A DNA stretch of 64,000 bases from Sycobia sp. Sy_11 (taxonomy: Eukaryota; Arthropoda; Insecta; Hymenoptera; Epichrysomallidae), in the NCBI GenBank assembly GCA_018907035.1, contig JACCIC010000211.1, positions 843,501 to 907,500 on the forward strand. Direction: 5' to 3'. How positions within the stretch are numbered: the first letter of the stretch is position 1; each line of letters starts with the position of its first letter. Positions 12,614 to 26,216 of the stretch are shown here, in pieces. The notes below the pieces were generated by a model. It was not told where the DNA came from and did not search any database. It was given only the letters and a program-made list of their open reading frames with translations. A program made the translations under genes and the position numbers.

Positions 12614-14277
12614 TAGGGAGAGAGGGAGAGAGAAAGGGAGATGTGCGGAAGCCGGGAAAAGCGAGATAACAAGAGATGGGATTTGACTCACGTCTCATAA
12701 ATCGTATTATTAGCAAATATTGTTAATAATGCATTTAAAATAGGGAATCAGAGGCAATTTATCTTAATAACTAAAAGTCTGAGTTCGAATTTCCGGTATA
12801 ATGTATTAAATAAGTGCGGTGTTTAGCAGTATATTCTTCTGAATTTTTGATATTTTCACAGCATAATACTGTTTATTGCTATTTTTAAATCGATAATAAT
12901 TACTTTCTTATTATTTATCATTAATGACACGATTACATAGCATAACAGCACCATAAGAATTTAAAATATATAGTATATGATAAAGATCAGTTAACATTCA
13001 TCAACATGAACACGTAAGGAGACTTTTTTCTTGACATCGTAATTCCATGCCTTCGGGAACATTTCATTGGTATATCTTGCGATATCGAACAAATTGCCTT
13101 CAAGGGCTGCATTCGCCCAAAGTGAAATACGTATTTGCGCGTAAATTTTTTCACCTTTTATATTACTCTTAATAAAAAATAAAAGATTTCATCTAAAAAA
13201 CAAAAGTGAAACTTTAATAGTCAGTGATATATATATAATCTTGTGGTCAAAATCGAGATTATCGAAGCGATTTACAGTTGTTCTGTTAGTATTCTATAAA
13301 ATAAATAATAAAAATATAAATGTAAAAATACTATAATATTGTACGAGCTGTATTTACTATTTCACAAAGCACAAGACTTGTACCGATGTTCATTGTAATC
13401 ATTCATTCGTACGTAAATGATTAAAATAAATTCGGAAAAATTCTTTTTAGTAATGGTGATCTTTTGAAAGACGTGAACGGGTCCACTAAGTATCAGCAAA
13501 ATCTTTCCATGTTCGTTTCACTCTCCATTCGTTCCTAAAATTCGGAGTTAACGCGCGTAATTTTTCTATACCATTAACTACCCCTAAGTCTGCGTAACAA
13601 ACCGATTAATCTGGTGCGGTGATTTTCATTTTCAAAAATTGGTCGAACTTCAACCGTGAGATTATAGTCACCGCACTATTTCATTATTATGACCGAAGCG
13701 CGATGCTCGCGCGTATATTATATAACGTCGCCTCGCGAAGCGCGATCCACCCCCCCCCCTCGCCCCTACCGCGCCCAACCTCACCGCCACACGCGCGAGA
13801 GCCCGAATACGTGGGTGCGGACACAATAGGGCCACCGGAAACGACGCTATCAATCTCAACGGGGCTTCCGTCCCAACCCGCTCCCCTCCAACCCTCCGCC
13901 GCGGGGCCGTTAATCAACCAATTAGCCGTTCGATCCGCAGCAGCAAGCGCCCGTACGCGGACCCTGCATTCATATCCGCATTCTCTGCCGATCGGAGCCC
14001 CGCGGTGCTCTCGGGGCAAGTGTGCGCGGGTCTTTCATGTGCACGGCGCGCGCGCCTGTGTTCGTCCGCGCGCGGTTCAAGCGAGCACCCATCCATATAG
14101 ACGACCGACCGCGCCGGGTGCGGTGAAGGGACGGAAAGGGAGGGGGAGAGAGATGGCCAAAGCGACAAGGAGGGATGAGCGAGGATTCGGCGACATCTAC
14201 GACCCTCCCAATCCCCCTCCCATTGGTCATCGCCTAAGCGAGGAAGAGCAGCGCTGTAGATACATTTTTTCCCGCTT

Positions 14278-14280
<3 letters not shown>

Positions 14281-14322
<42 letters not shown>
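14281..14322 (+). repeat. (AT)21 microsatellite
   Basis: Pure array inside a GC-rich island. Confidence 0.9.
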
Positions 14323-14326
<4 letters not shown>

Positions 14327-15350
14327 GTATATGTATATATTCGCGCTGTATCCGATGTTGTACGCGAGCTCCGCGGAAGCGCCAATTGTCCCTGCGCTCG
14401 CGCGCGTATTAAATTACCGCCCGGGGCGCTTATATAACGATTCGGGATTTTTGCTCGCGGTGCGGTTCTTACATTCTCGTCCCTTTTGCGCCGGGCGCGA
14501 AAGATTAGGGGGGGGAGGGATGACGCGGGGGAGTGGAAATTGAACAACGGCGCAGGCTCGCCGCGGGAATAAAAATAAAGCGTGAGCGCGCGCAACCCCA
14601 CCGCCGGCCCTGCCTCTGCGCGATTTATCATTCTCGCTCTCTATTATTTTCGTCCGAGAGTTTAATTTAGAAGTATGGGACGAAATAATTAATGTGGGTA
14701 CCGGAGATGAGTTTTTTTAATTATTTTTTCCTTCAATTCTAATTCGAATTCTATAAAGACTCGATCTGGTTTGCGATCCAATCGTTTTAAAGCGTAGGAA
14801 GGTTTTCTTGGATTCTTTTCACGAAATGGCGAAAGCCAAAAATTAACAGGATTACAAATTTCCAGGGAAGCTTTGAAAAATGTCGAAGTATTTGTTGATG
14901 AGAGACGGGGATCATACTGCATAAGATTTGTAGTCTTTCGTTGGTAATCCTTTTTTTAGCAAATGTATGATGGTCAGACTGAATTTTTGAATCAAATTTA
15001 TAACGACAAAATCTCAAATGTCAAGATATCGACAAATCTCGTGGAATTCAGAGCCACATACGCAATGGTTGCATCGGCAAAACCGGAGAAATTTAAGTTA
15101 AAATGAGTGGACCACCTACCGTATCTATGAGACATGGCTCAAATTTTGTTTTTGAATCGATACTGGTTTACTTATATAAACAATTTATATCAAATAAAAA
15201 GATTATTGTAGAAATAAATGCCTCGTTTGAGAAATTTTCCAAATTATTTCTGATGATTTAAGTAATTTGGTGGAACGTTTACAGTGTATGGACAGACAAA
15301 AAGAGGCATTATTCTGAACAAAAAGAAATAATAGATTTTCTGGCATCTTC

Positions 15351-15355
15351 TAATG

Positions 15356-15359
<4 letters not shown>
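15351..15359. repeat. Target-site duplication, left copy
   Basis: TAATGTCTT immediately before the T-run. It is identical to the copy at 15692..15700. The last two T are shared with the poly(T) tract, so the true length is 7-9 bp. Confidence 0.85.
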
Positions 15360-15388
<29 letters not shown>

Positions 15389-15691
15389 TTATTATTAAGG
15401 CATGTTTGAAGCTTAATGAAAAGCTTATTCTGCCATCAAGTTTACAGTACATTTATATTCATCTTATATATACAAGTTACATTTTTCAAAAAATATACAT
15501 ATATGCTTGAAGGCCGCATTATTTGGCTCTGCGAGAAGCATTTCAGCATTTACATTAGTGTGAAGACGGAGATAGGAGCTGTACATTAATGTGCTCTAAT
15601 TCTTTTACCAGTTTTAATCTTTGGACATCAAACATACGACATTGCCATAATACGTGATTTAAGTCCTGTTTGTAGGAGTTACAAGGGTTAT
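15360..15691 (-). mobile_element. 5'-truncated non-LTR retrotransposon (LINE), 3' end only
   Basis: Seen: on the minus strand a 332-bp insert carries the last codons of a reverse-transcriptase ORF, a short AT-rich 3' UTR with overlapping AATAAATAAA, and a poly(A) of at least 27 bases. It is bounded by a perfect 9-bp direct repeat TAATGTCTT. Known: 5' truncation, an A-tail and target-site duplication are the hallmarks of target-primed reverse transcription. The peptide HVLWQC after PCNSYKQDLN matches the Cys/His tail common downstream of RT in Jockey, I and R1-like LINEs. The clade cannot be assigned from so little. It is non-autonomous and dead on arrival. Confidence 0.88.
15464..15691 (-). 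pseudogene. C-terminal fragment of LINE reverse transcriptase ORF, frameshifted
   Basis: Seen: the first frame reads NPCNSYKQDLNHVLWQC and then RMFDVQRLKLVKELEHINVQ, reaching a TAA at 15557..15555. A shift to another frame at about 15556 restores a typical LINE ending, NVNAEMLLAEPNNAAFKH then ICIFFEKCNLYI and TAA at 15466..15464. Cys, Cys, His and Cys fall in the pattern of the C-terminal zinc-knuckle-like motif seen after RT. The fragment has no start, lacks the endonuclease and RT catalytic blocks, and holds one frameshift, so it cannot make a working protein. The exact frameshift site is not fixed by the sequence. Confidence 0.8.
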
Positions 15692-15700
15692 TAATGTCTT
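15692..15700. repeat. Target-site duplication, right copy
   Basis: TAATGTCTT directly adjoining the truncated 5' end of the LINE fragment. It is a perfect match to the left copy and fixes the insertion boundary. Confidence 0.85.
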
Positions 15701-16364
15701 ATTGATTAGTCTAATGTAACTTTACATCTCATTAAAAAATAATTAAATATAAATAGTCTTCAATATCCTATGAAGGCAGCTGAATTAACAAAAAATGATC
15801 ACTATAATTTATTATTCCTAATTCGATGGAATTCAAATTTCATATGCAAACGAAAATCCGACCTTGAATTTATATCATTTCAAAAAAAAAAACATGACTA
15901 TTGCAATTTTCTATGATCTGAACCATTGATTTAAGATTTAGCACAACTTCTCCCATAATATCGCACGTTCCATCGATTAATTATACTCAGTTATCATTGC
16001 CTTATACCGAAAAGTCGTTTTTATATACGCAAACCGCGAGAGCAATAACCGCGCGCCCCACAATGTACACCCACACACACACATACACTGACGCGGTGCA
16101 ATATACCTATATATACACATATAGAAATATATACAAAAACAGTAAAGCCCGCGCACGCGCACAATAGAAGCGAGAACGAGCAAACAAGCCCGGGCTCTCG
16201 TTTCCGAATTTAAATAATTCAGCGCCTCAATCCCGAGCTTGGCTCTCGAGCTATAACCGAACAACCCCGCCCACCCCACCACCCCGAGCCGCAGACCCAA
16301 CTTAATATTTGCCCCCGTGCGAATCAATTTGCGCCTGTATAAGCTCAATGGCGGCCTCTCCTGC

Positions 16365-16366
<2 letters not shown>

Positions 16367-16412
<46 letters not shown>
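16367..16412 (+). repeat. (AT)23 microsatellite
   Basis: Pure array inside a GC-rich block. Confidence 0.9.
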
Positions 16413-16416
<4 letters not shown>

Positions 16417-16530
16417 GTATGTATATGTATAACGAGATCTATCGCGGGAGGCGCGTGCGACCGCTTGATCCTCGGAGAGAATCGAATAAACGTAAGGCTA
16501 ATACGTTGAGTATAGAGAGGGTACGGAGAA

Positions 16531-16552
16531 AGAGAGAGAGAGAGAGAGAGAG
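16531..16552 (+). repeat. (AG)11 microsatellite
   Basis: Pure array, opposite in sense to (CT)18 at 16785..16820. Confidence 0.9.
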
Positions 16553-16782
16553 ATGAAGGGAGATAGAGAGATAGATAGTCTTGGGCGGCGCAAGAACGAG
16601 GCGAGAGGCTCTGGGGCAAGGGTGGTGCGATGGCATCGACGGCAGCACAGGCCCGCGCGGTACAAATTAGATTACGCTCCGTCGCCCTACCCGGGGTGCT
16701 GGGGCGCCCGCTCGCGCCTCTACTAGTATAAGTTTGCCCCGGGCGCATGCAGAGGCGCAATGGAAACGGTCCAGCTCCGGGG

Positions 16783-16784
<2 letters not shown>

Positions 16785-16820
<36 letters not shown>
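16785..16820 (+). repeat. (CT)18 microsatellite
   Basis: Pure array in a GC-rich block. Confidence 0.9.
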
Positions 16821-16830
<10 letters not shown>

Positions 16831-17329
16831 GCTCGCGCTACCTCCCTTTACTTACATGCCCCGGCAGGGTGTTCCCTCATCCTCGTGAGAGAAGCTCCTT
16901 CTCTCTTTATCTATCTATCTCATTTTCTCCGTCGTCTTACATTTGTCTTATACGCGCTCGCGCCGGCGTGCCCGTCCAGCCGATTCCGCCCAGGGAGGTA
17001 TTTTAATATTTGCTCTGAAAGCATAACGCGACCGCGCGGGAGGGTTTGGGGGCGGGAGGGCGAGACGAGGTCGAAGGTGGTATCAAGGACGGAAACAAAA
17101 ATTTATGCATCTCGGCGGTCGACCGAGCGTAGACGACGAGAGTCGTGGTGGTGCACGGATATATTTCTCCTTTACTCATGCGCGGGGCTTCGCCTCTCAC
17201 CTCCCCCTTACCTATTCCCATTCTCGTTGTGGATGTATCGCGCCACAGCGTCGAATATTGTTTTTCGCCGCCGCCGTCATCCCCTCTTTCTTTTCCCTTT
17301 TTTTGCCGAACGTCTCCCTTGACGCCCGG

Positions 17330-17330
<1 letters not shown>

Positions 17331-17381
<51 letters not shown>
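17331..17381 (+). repeat. (AT)n microsatellite
   Basis: Nearly pure array of about 50 bases, with one doubled A near its start. Confidence 0.9.
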
Positions 17382-17383
<2 letters not shown>

Positions 17384-19990
17384 TAAATGTATATTCTCGC
17401 ACGGCGTGTATATTGAGCGCTGAAAGTGAAATGTACGGCAGGGGCGGGTTTTACGTGTAGAATAGCTGACAACGCCGGCGAGAACTGCGGAGAAAAATAG
17501 GTTATGGTTGATAATTTATTTTCGTTGAAATAGGAGAGCTGAAATTGTATTATTAGAAACCGATGGGTGTGCAACAATTTTATGCGAATCTATTGAAAAA
17601 AAACACGCGAGAATAGGGAGCTTAATATATATATATATACCTCAATACTCGATTAGCGATCCTGATTATGCCAGTTGGATGGCGATGCCCCCTTCGCGAA
17701 AATTCTCGCAAACATCCATGAAAACTGCATCTAAAATTCATCGTGCACTCGATCAACAAGAATCGCGACGAACGTAAAACAATACTGGAGCTCTTGGAGA
17801 TACCCGCAGCTCTTGGGATTCGTTATCAATAAGCCATAAATGGCCCAGAAGATATGACCATATCTATTAATGCGCGAATTGCCGAATCTCTTATCGATGC
17901 AATCATCAACATTGGACTGAGTCTGCTATTTAAAATGTTTTTGTTCGAATCATAAAAATTCATATCAGAATCCTTCAAAACACCGATCACCTCAATCCCA
18001 CAAAGCAGAAACCCTCGAATGACATATAATTTCCTTCATATATTTTATTCATACTCGGAAAACACACTAATAAATGGTAACATTGGCAATCAACGATTGA
18101 TAGACTAACAATTCATAATCACCAAAAATTGAATATGCATTTCTCATTAAAATGTTCCAATTGGCGTTTATTAATGCAGATTTCTGCCGGTTGTGAAATA
18201 ATTAACAGTGCGCCACATTGCCCATAACTGTTTTCCACAGTCAGTGATATTAGTTCTAAAATTTATTGTCGATATCATACAGACGTTCAATTCCCAAATA
18301 TCGACCATCTCACTGCACAAGTTGCACGTTACCTGAAAACCGAGGCGATCCCTCGTAGACGGTGAAAAAACAAAGGCGATTAATTCAGACGCAGTGTGCA
18401 CGAGATTTGCGAGTAGCAATCAAAAAAAAAAAAAAACAAACCAAAAAAACAAAAAAAAGAAGGAAAAATTATAAATATCGCCTATATCTGGTAATCGATA
18501 TAAAGCACTCGAAAGATTCGTCAGGTGGAACCTTATAAGAACCCGAGAACTTGACCCCGGACCCTATACATTCACTCCGTTTCTCGAACCGACCCCAATC
18601 TGTCTCTCTCCGTCTCTCTTCTCTCATACACACACATATGTACACGCACACACAGATCGTCATTCGTTCTTCTCGTATACTTTTTTTTTGCATTACGCCC
18701 CCTTGCACACTTGCGAACTCTTTGTTCTCCACCAACCCCATAGGCTCGCGCTCATCATTCCAGACCTCATCCCCCTCCCCCGTCTATCTGCGTTAGAGAA
18801 CTTTTTGAGGGATACACGCGACCTACTTGAGAAACAAAGGGACGCGCGTCTCGTTCGTCATCCTTAGTTTACCCCGAAGCCCGCGGGACGGGGAAACGAG
18901 TATATACATAATACGCTCTTCGGTTGCCTCGCCGACGCAGGCAGTGCGCGCGTTTGACTTCTTTTCGCCCCCGTGTTTTATTCGAGGTTTCGACAGCCAG
19001 CGCCACCGATGGCAGGCAGCGTCTCGCGTAATTAAATTTTCACGGGAACGAGCCCGCTCGCGGCCTCGTGAGGAGGTAGTGGGACGGGGTCGATAATTTC
19101 GCGGCTTTCCCTTGCGGGGTCGGGGGGGCGGGAGGGGGTGGGAGGAGGTTTGATGAATGGCTCGCGCACGACGGCTCTTCGGCTCCTCGTTCTTCCTCCC
19201 TCCTTGGCTCTGTTTTTAATTTAGCCGATGACGGTGTAAGGACGGAGAGGGACGCTCGTGACCCTGAAGAGCCGGGGCTCGATGAGCTGAGGGGTTCGTT
19301 TCCCGGCTCCTGGAAATTACACGAGGACTTTTTTCAATAATGATTCGGTATTTGTCAATGGCAGAAGTTCTGAACCCGAAATTGTCTTTCTTTGGACGAC
19401 CGTTTCTGCATATAGAATATTTGCTTTGCAATTCGAGTAGTAGATTTAACCAAATGTATTCATTCTATTGTCCATCAATTTGAAACTCTATTACTATTGC
19501 ATTTTAGAAAGATTGAGGGCTTATATTATAATATTTTCGGATTGCTAGATTTTTTAACTTATTAAATAGTCAAGCTAAAAGATAAAGTTCATTGTAATTT
19601 CGAACATACGAGCTCAAAAATTTTTATTAAAGAATTGAGTATGGCCTCTAATATATATATATATAAGTAAAAATGCTGAATATATCCATTTAATTGAAAA
19701 TTCCACGCTGTTGCACCTAGTTAAATATTATTTCAAGAATTTTTTTATTTCAAAAAGCAAACAAAAATTGCAGTCAACAAATACCATTGAATATAATTTA
19801 TCAAAATTCCTCGTGTATACATAAAATCCAGTACTAAAATATTTGCATTCCTTGTAATCCAGTATATTGTAAGCCTCGGATTTTCGAGTAAAATTTCAAC
19901 TTAAAATTATTACGCACGTACCGGATTTACATTCGTATATACGATAAAATTCGAGACGGCGCTTTATGTCACGCTCTAATAGTCGGACAG

Positions 19991-19994
<4 letters not shown>

Positions 19995-20030
<36 letters not shown>
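19995..20030 (+). repeat. (GA)18 microsatellite
   Basis: Pure array. Confidence 0.9.
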
Positions 20031-20032
<2 letters not shown>

Positions 20033-20318
20033 CTCCCATAACCGCGAAGCCCTTCCCAGCTGACATTTACAGGCTAATACTATTATTTTAATACCTCAAC
20101 TCCGTCGCGTTTCATATGCGAAAGCGAAGGGTTAATCTTCAATAAAATTAGCTCGAACAAAGGGGGACACGTTGGTATAAGAAATCGTTTAGACGCGCCG
20201 TACTGTAAAGTCTACGTAACGTGAACACGGAAATGTCAAATTTAAATTCATTTATGAATTTGCGTATAAGTTAGGGGTGAAGTGCGGCATAAGGGCAATG
20301 ATTTTATTGACAATATTC

Positions 20319-20321
<3 letters not shown>

Positions 20322-20376
<55 letters not shown>
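20322..20376 (+). repeat. (AT)27 microsatellite
   Basis: Pure array of about 55 bases. Confidence 0.9.
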
Positions 20377-20380
<4 letters not shown>

Positions 20381-21534
20381 GTCTTGTTAGAAACACAAAA
20401 AAAACTATTTAAGCACGGTTAACACTGATGTAATTTTATCATCTTGTTCTGGGAATGTGAAGGGGATTTTTTATCTCTTATATTATTTGTAATATGGAGA
20501 AGTTCCTTCCCTACCATGAATTATGGATGTACATATGTCTCTAATATGTAAATATATAGAATTACCCAATTCATGAATAAGATTGCATCCGAATGTTCCT
20601 TTACGCATGACACTCTCCAAATTGCACTGAACGTCGCCTGAATTCCGTGTATTCCTTTGACTCCTGTAGGATGTCTGGAAAATTTGTATCCGTTTTTCCA
20701 TAACATAACTACTGGAAGTTTTTAAATCTATGATACTTTACAAAATAGCATGTGGCTAATAGCAGAAAAACTCGTCGGAAACCGATAAAGCCTATTTTCA
20801 TCCATTATTAATGAGCATAATGTCCAATAACTGATGTTTTTACCGAATATTTTGAATTGTCATAAACAGGAAATAGATTTTAATTGAGGTGGATAATATG
20901 GCCAGTAACTGGTAAATTATTGGTAAAAAAATTTTCTCAATTTCTATCAGGAATTCTATGAACATAAAAGTATTGGTGACGGAGCCTCATATATTGGATT
21001 ACAATTTTTATGTAATCTCTTAAAATATCCCTACATGGCTACACCAATACTTTCAATACTTTATTCCACGAGAACATCGAGCTAACGGTCATAATAATTT
21101 TATCGATTTTTTTTTCACTAATATATCCGGTATGCGCAGTATTTATCAAATATATCATGCTCATGTGATGCATTTGCTAATTATTTCTGAAAATTGCAGC
21201 CCCAGAATCCATTCCAATAATAACAAACTCGCTACGAACTAGTTTCACATTTCAGGCAGCCATCATACGAGTCTAATCTAGCTCGACCCATATTATACCG
21301 ACTCATTTTCGGCTTTTTTCAACTTTGCCGTTGTTCTCTGATATATGTATATATATATATAAAGAAGTCGAGACTCATATCGTGGGAGCATTTTTCGCGC
21401 TCGTGGCCCCGTTCTAATTTGGGCTCTCCAATATACGCGCTGCTATACGTGCGCTGCTGCCGCTGGGCGAACTATTGACGTCGACGGGAGCGGACGCTCG
21501 ACCCGAGAAACACGCGGTCCGAGTGAAACATCAC

Positions 21535-21619
21535 GCGAGAGAGAGTGAGAGAGAGAGAGAGAGAGAGAGATAGAGAGAGAGAGATAGGGAGAGAGGGAGA
21601 GAGAGTGAGAGAGAGAGAG
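21535..21619 (+). repeat. Interrupted (GA)n tract
   Basis: GA repeats broken by GT, TA and GG variants, about 85 bases, suggesting an older array. Confidence 0.85.
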
Positions 21620-24047
21620 TCCGGACGGTCGAGGGTTGCCGGGATTCCTCCATGTAACTATATGTAATGCTGGCGTGTCTGCGCGCTTGAATTATGCAGG
21701 TATGCTCAAAGTCTAAATAATACCATTTTATCCCGTGTGCGAGACTCTGGGTGGGTGCTTTGAAAAAATTTTTTTCTCCTTTCTTAATTCTCAGACTGTC
21801 CAGGAGAGTACGATAATTTTTTTTTTTTATTTTTGCAAAATTTATAATGTATCGAGCTACACCGCATACCTATGCAGTTTTTATCACTGTTACGTACAAT
21901 CATTAACCGTCGCTTTGACAGACTTTACGTATTTACTCGCGGACTGTTAAAATTTCAAGTACGCGTAACAATCTTTTCGAATCTATTAATTGTAATAACA
22001 CTCTCATTCTAATCGATCGGAGTAGTTTTTGGTAGAATCAAGGCGGCAGACGGCGCGTGACGTGGCAATTTTCTACATTTACATTCTGCAATGAATCGAA
22101 ATTGCGTGCAGGAAACGATGACTCTTATTGTTCCGTCGGCTCGAAGTCTTTTGAAATTAAAAGCATATATAGCAATTAAAAGTCAATCTCCCGAGTTTCT
22201 GCTGGATAATAACAATTTATTCTATTCCCATGAGTATATGGTATATATATATATGAGGCATAATCATCACAGGTACAAGTTTGCGTGCGACCTTTTGCTC
22301 AAATGGTTTTTAGATCGAGACATTATTAATGAACGTAAGTGCTTTTATAACTAAAATGTTTTTTAATAATTCAATTGCTCTATTATTATGCACGATGCGC
22401 AATGATTTTGCGTATTTTAGCCCTGCCCGTGACGAAATCAAACGTACGATTGATTTATTTATCATAATGCAATTAAATTAATTGCTCTCTAGCTCGGCCG
22501 TAAATTGAATTGTGATTTAATGAACCATTTTAGTGCTCTATTATGAAACGCTTCAATCGATCACCAGGCATAAATAGATATTTAAATATTGCGCAAATAA
22601 ACGAAATTTTATCGTGATATTATTATTAATATATTTTGTTAGCTTTGTTTTCAATCTTGAAATATTATATACGATGCAGTTTCTGTTGTATTAATTTTTT
22701 TAACAAGCCTGTAGCTGGAATTCGATATTTTTTTACATTTATGTTCAGACATTTGGGTTTGTCAATTCTAGTTATAATTATAAAACGCATTATGTATTTT
22801 ATTAGAATTTTGTGCTAAAGCTTTTTTCAGCATTTGCAGATATTCATATAGGCTTATTCGATTTACTATTCACAGCGATGAAAAGTATCATATATAGCGG
22901 TTATTGCAACCTTTCCTTGTCGAAATATCACCTATTGTATAATTAAAGATGTAAGCTAAGAAAGACACCTATAACATATTTGATCAATAGAACAATTTAA
23001 AAAATGTCTTAAAATCTTTACTTGAAATAATAGCATAAAGTAAAAGGCTCAACGAGGATGTAAAAATGAATAAATTCTAAGCAAAGTCCTTATTTACTCT
23101 CATCGGCAAGAATTCAATTACTAATTGGTAAATATGTTGTGACTTAGAACAGAAGAAAACCAATCGCCTCGTATCCATTCTCTGGGATTATCTAAATTGG
23201 TGATATTGCAGCGGTGAAAGGGTGGATAACGGAGGAATGAAGTCGTGCAGCACGGCAGAAGAGCCGAGCCAGGCCTCGAAAGGCTTGGCCTTCGAATCGT
23301 GCAGCGGCTTCGTGCAGCCTTAACGCGGGATTTAATTATTGTTGCCGTAAAGTGTATCTTCTTTTTTCTTTTTTTTTTTTTCTTTAACCCCATAATGTTC
23401 GCGATTCGAAATGAGAATCCGCGAATGAATATACGTTATACTTCATTAGGAATAACGTAGCGGAGGTGAGAAAAGTGCGAGATTTGAAATTGAAAAGAGA
23501 GACGGGAGGGAGGTAGCTGAGTTCTGTCGGACGAGAGAAGCCATAGTCGAGCCCACCTGTTTACAGCGACAAAACGAGGCCCGATTTTCAGAGTTAACGA
23601 CCTCCTTAAAAACCGACGGAGAACATAGATGGGTGCGGATGGGGCGGGGGGGTATTCGGCTCAAAAAAGCCCAACAAGCCGAGACGTGCAATTAACATTA
23701 ATAACGTAGAAAGAAAGGAAAAAAAAAGCAAGAAAGAAAGAAAGCTGAAGAGTCTCGCCGACTCGACTTCATGGCCAAGAAGTCGTCCGCTCCTGATTCT
23801 CCCTCTCTCTCTCTCTCTCTCTCAAGGTGAGAGAACGAAAAGCCGGGCCGAGCAAATCGGCAGCTTTATCGGGGCCGCGAGATCGCGCCTTCCGCGGTCG
23901 CAATTTTCAGCCGACGCTCCGAGTGCTCGTTCACGTGCCGCGCCAAACGCCCTTCTGAACCCTCCCCCCGCCGCCTCTTCTAATACCGCGCGCGCCCGTT
24001 ATTCCCCGTAACGCAGCTCTCGCTTATCTTATTTCTTTCTATCCTTA

Positions 24048-24050
<3 letters not shown>

Positions 24051-24081
<31 letters not shown>
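24051..24081 (+). repeat. (CT)15 microsatellite
   Basis: Pure array beside a GC-rich island. A shorter (CT)n lies at 23804..23823. Confidence 0.9.
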
Positions 24082-24083
<2 letters not shown>

Positions 24084-25710
24084 CCGCGCACGAACCCGCG
24101 CAATTCGAGGATCCGGAGCTGCCGCGGCCGAAGTTGCCGGGGCGCGAGCCGCAGTTTCGAAATAAAACGCGAAACCCGCGTACGTGTGTAGGCGTACCTG
24201 CTGTCCCGCTACTACTAACACTAGTCGCGCCGCCCGACGCTCTATTGCCCCGCGTCACGAAAGCTCCCTGGCTGGGGCTGAGCCACGGCGCGCCGTAGCC
24301 TGAGCTCGCGCGGCGGGGGGGGGGCAGAAAGAGCGGTCTGGCCAAGCCGAGCGGCCTGCAAGCTCGGCTCGGGGGTTATCGGGAAGGTCGAGGGGGGTGG
24401 GGGGTCGGTTTTTCAGCGACATTACTTCGCCGCCGAGTATTACGTGCAAATTGCCGGCGCGCGTTTCTGACCCCCCCCCCCCATGCGAGACCGCCCCGCG
24501 TCGCGGCCAGCATCGCCGCCACGGCCGCGAGATGGTAATGCGCGATTCCGTAGGCCTTTTCGTGCGAGCTTCGAAGATACGGGGGGTGGTGAGTGAGTGT
24601 GGGGGGGGGGGCAGATTACTGAGTGAGCCCTCCGAGAAAAGCTTAAAAATTGTCGGAGGGCAGGTGGCCTGCATTATTATATTATGTTGGGAGTTCCGCA
24701 GGATTGGAGCTTTCGGGTTCGAAACTTTGTGATTTGATAAGTACAAGAAATTAGAACGACACAGTATATTGCGTGATAGGCAAATGTTGTTATTGCATGT
24801 TAGATTACTGATTTAATAGGGTAGATTTTGCTTTTACATTTATTTTTGAATATATCAAGCTTTACGGGAGATTTCTTTCGGCCGCTTGGGAAATTTACAT
24901 TTTTTTCTAATAATCTCGTTTTAAATCCGTAGCCTTTAAAAAGTAAAAATGTATTAGCGGTTTTTACAAATACTGGATCTGTTAGGTTTGTTTTTGTCAC
25001 TCGACTTACATCGCCGTAATACGTGATTTATAGACGTTCATTATTGTTCGAATTACATGTAGATTGTTCTTATTAATTATTCATAATCTTTCCCATGAAC
25101 ACTTCTAAATTATAATGATCCGGACTTATTCTGTTGATTGTGAACTATCTACACAATTTTTTGCCTACTAAAAATTCAATTCTACCGTTCTGTATTCTTT
25201 ACCCTTTAATAGGCTTAACTCTACGGTTTCCGATATTACATTAGTCAAATATACATATAAATCGCGAAATATTCCCTTTATACGCACGCGAGTATAGGCA
25301 ATCAGAAAATAAACGACGCGATGTAAATTTGAATAATTCAATCATGGCCTTATGAAGCGCGGTATATGCATCAACATTTATTCAGCCCATTGTTTTACCG
25401 GCTTCCAGCCCTAATTTCATTATTCGTTACCTGCAGATACATACACGTCGGCTCTACCTTTAATTTAATCACCGACCTCCCCCCCCCCTCCGCCCCAATC
25501 CCCGGAACATACAGCGACTGATCAGCGATGCGATTGTCCCACAATCAAATGTAATTCACAGGTGAGCATTTTCCGCGTCGTCCCGAATTTTCATATCCTC
25601 GTCGCTACCCGGTAGCCCTTCAACTCCCCTCCCTCTTGGAACACCGTTGCTACCCGCGACTGAAGCGATGAATTATAATCTCAGCCAATGGCGAGCGCTT
25701 CGTACGCTAG

Positions 25711-25712
<2 letters not shown>

Positions 25713-25757
<45 letters not shown>
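25713..25757 (+). repeat. (TA)22 microsatellite
   Basis: Pure array, first of two (TA)n arrays 200 bases apart. Confidence 0.9.
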
Positions 25758-25760
<3 letters not shown>

Positions 25761-25954
25761 AAGCACAAGAATCCTCTGTCGGTTAATAAATGCATTCTCG
25801 CCCTCGTGCACCCTCGATATCCCCCTCCCCTCCGCCATCCCTCGCCCGGGCCCGTTATTCACTCTCGAAACTATGCGCACATCCCGCGCGACCGCAAGCG
25901 CGACACACATAAGAGGCACTCGCGGCTGCGCCTCGGTGCCGCGCAGCTAGCTGC

Positions 25955-25957
<3 letters not shown>

Positions 25958-25999
<42 letters not shown>
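25958..25999 (+). repeat. (TA)21 microsatellite
   Basis: Second array of the pair. Confidence 0.9.
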
Positions 26000-26002
<3 letters not shown>

Positions 26003-26193
26003 CAGTATATAGAGCGGCGCCAGCTCTCGATCGATAGAGCCTTTGCCGCCACACACCTCCTACCTCCACACCCCCCCCCCTCGCGCTTACCAATTTCATA
26101 ATTCGCGAATCCATAATTCATGCCTGCGGGAGGTAAGGGAGCACCCGAGGGAGGGGGCGCATAATCGCGCGGATTCGGGGGAAAGAGAGAGGG

Positions 26194-26216
26194 AGAGAGA
26201 GAGAGAGAGAGAGAGA
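26194..26216 (+). repeat. (GA)11 microsatellite
   Basis: Short pure array with GA-rich flank. Confidence 0.85.

Larger units (their letters stand above)
8544..15350. other. Gene-free stretch with one GC-rich island
   Basis: Mostly AT-rich. The island at about 10590..11110 is rich in CpG and has two TAATCC motifs (within GGCTAATCCGATT and CTCTAATCCTACGG), which are possible K50 homeodomain sites. The 204-codon frame at 10042..10656 becomes a proline-run artefact and is not supported as a gene. Confidence 0.45.

Noticed and set aside
13619..14437. 272-codon plus-strand ORF
   Set aside because: Made of GC-rich low-complexity sequence and an (AT)n array read as YIYIYI. No domain, and several other frames are equally open.
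18171..18419. 82-codon minus-strand ORF resembling a receptor fragment
   Set aside because: Composition is protein-like, but no conserved motif of any receptor family could be placed and no splice partner was found.
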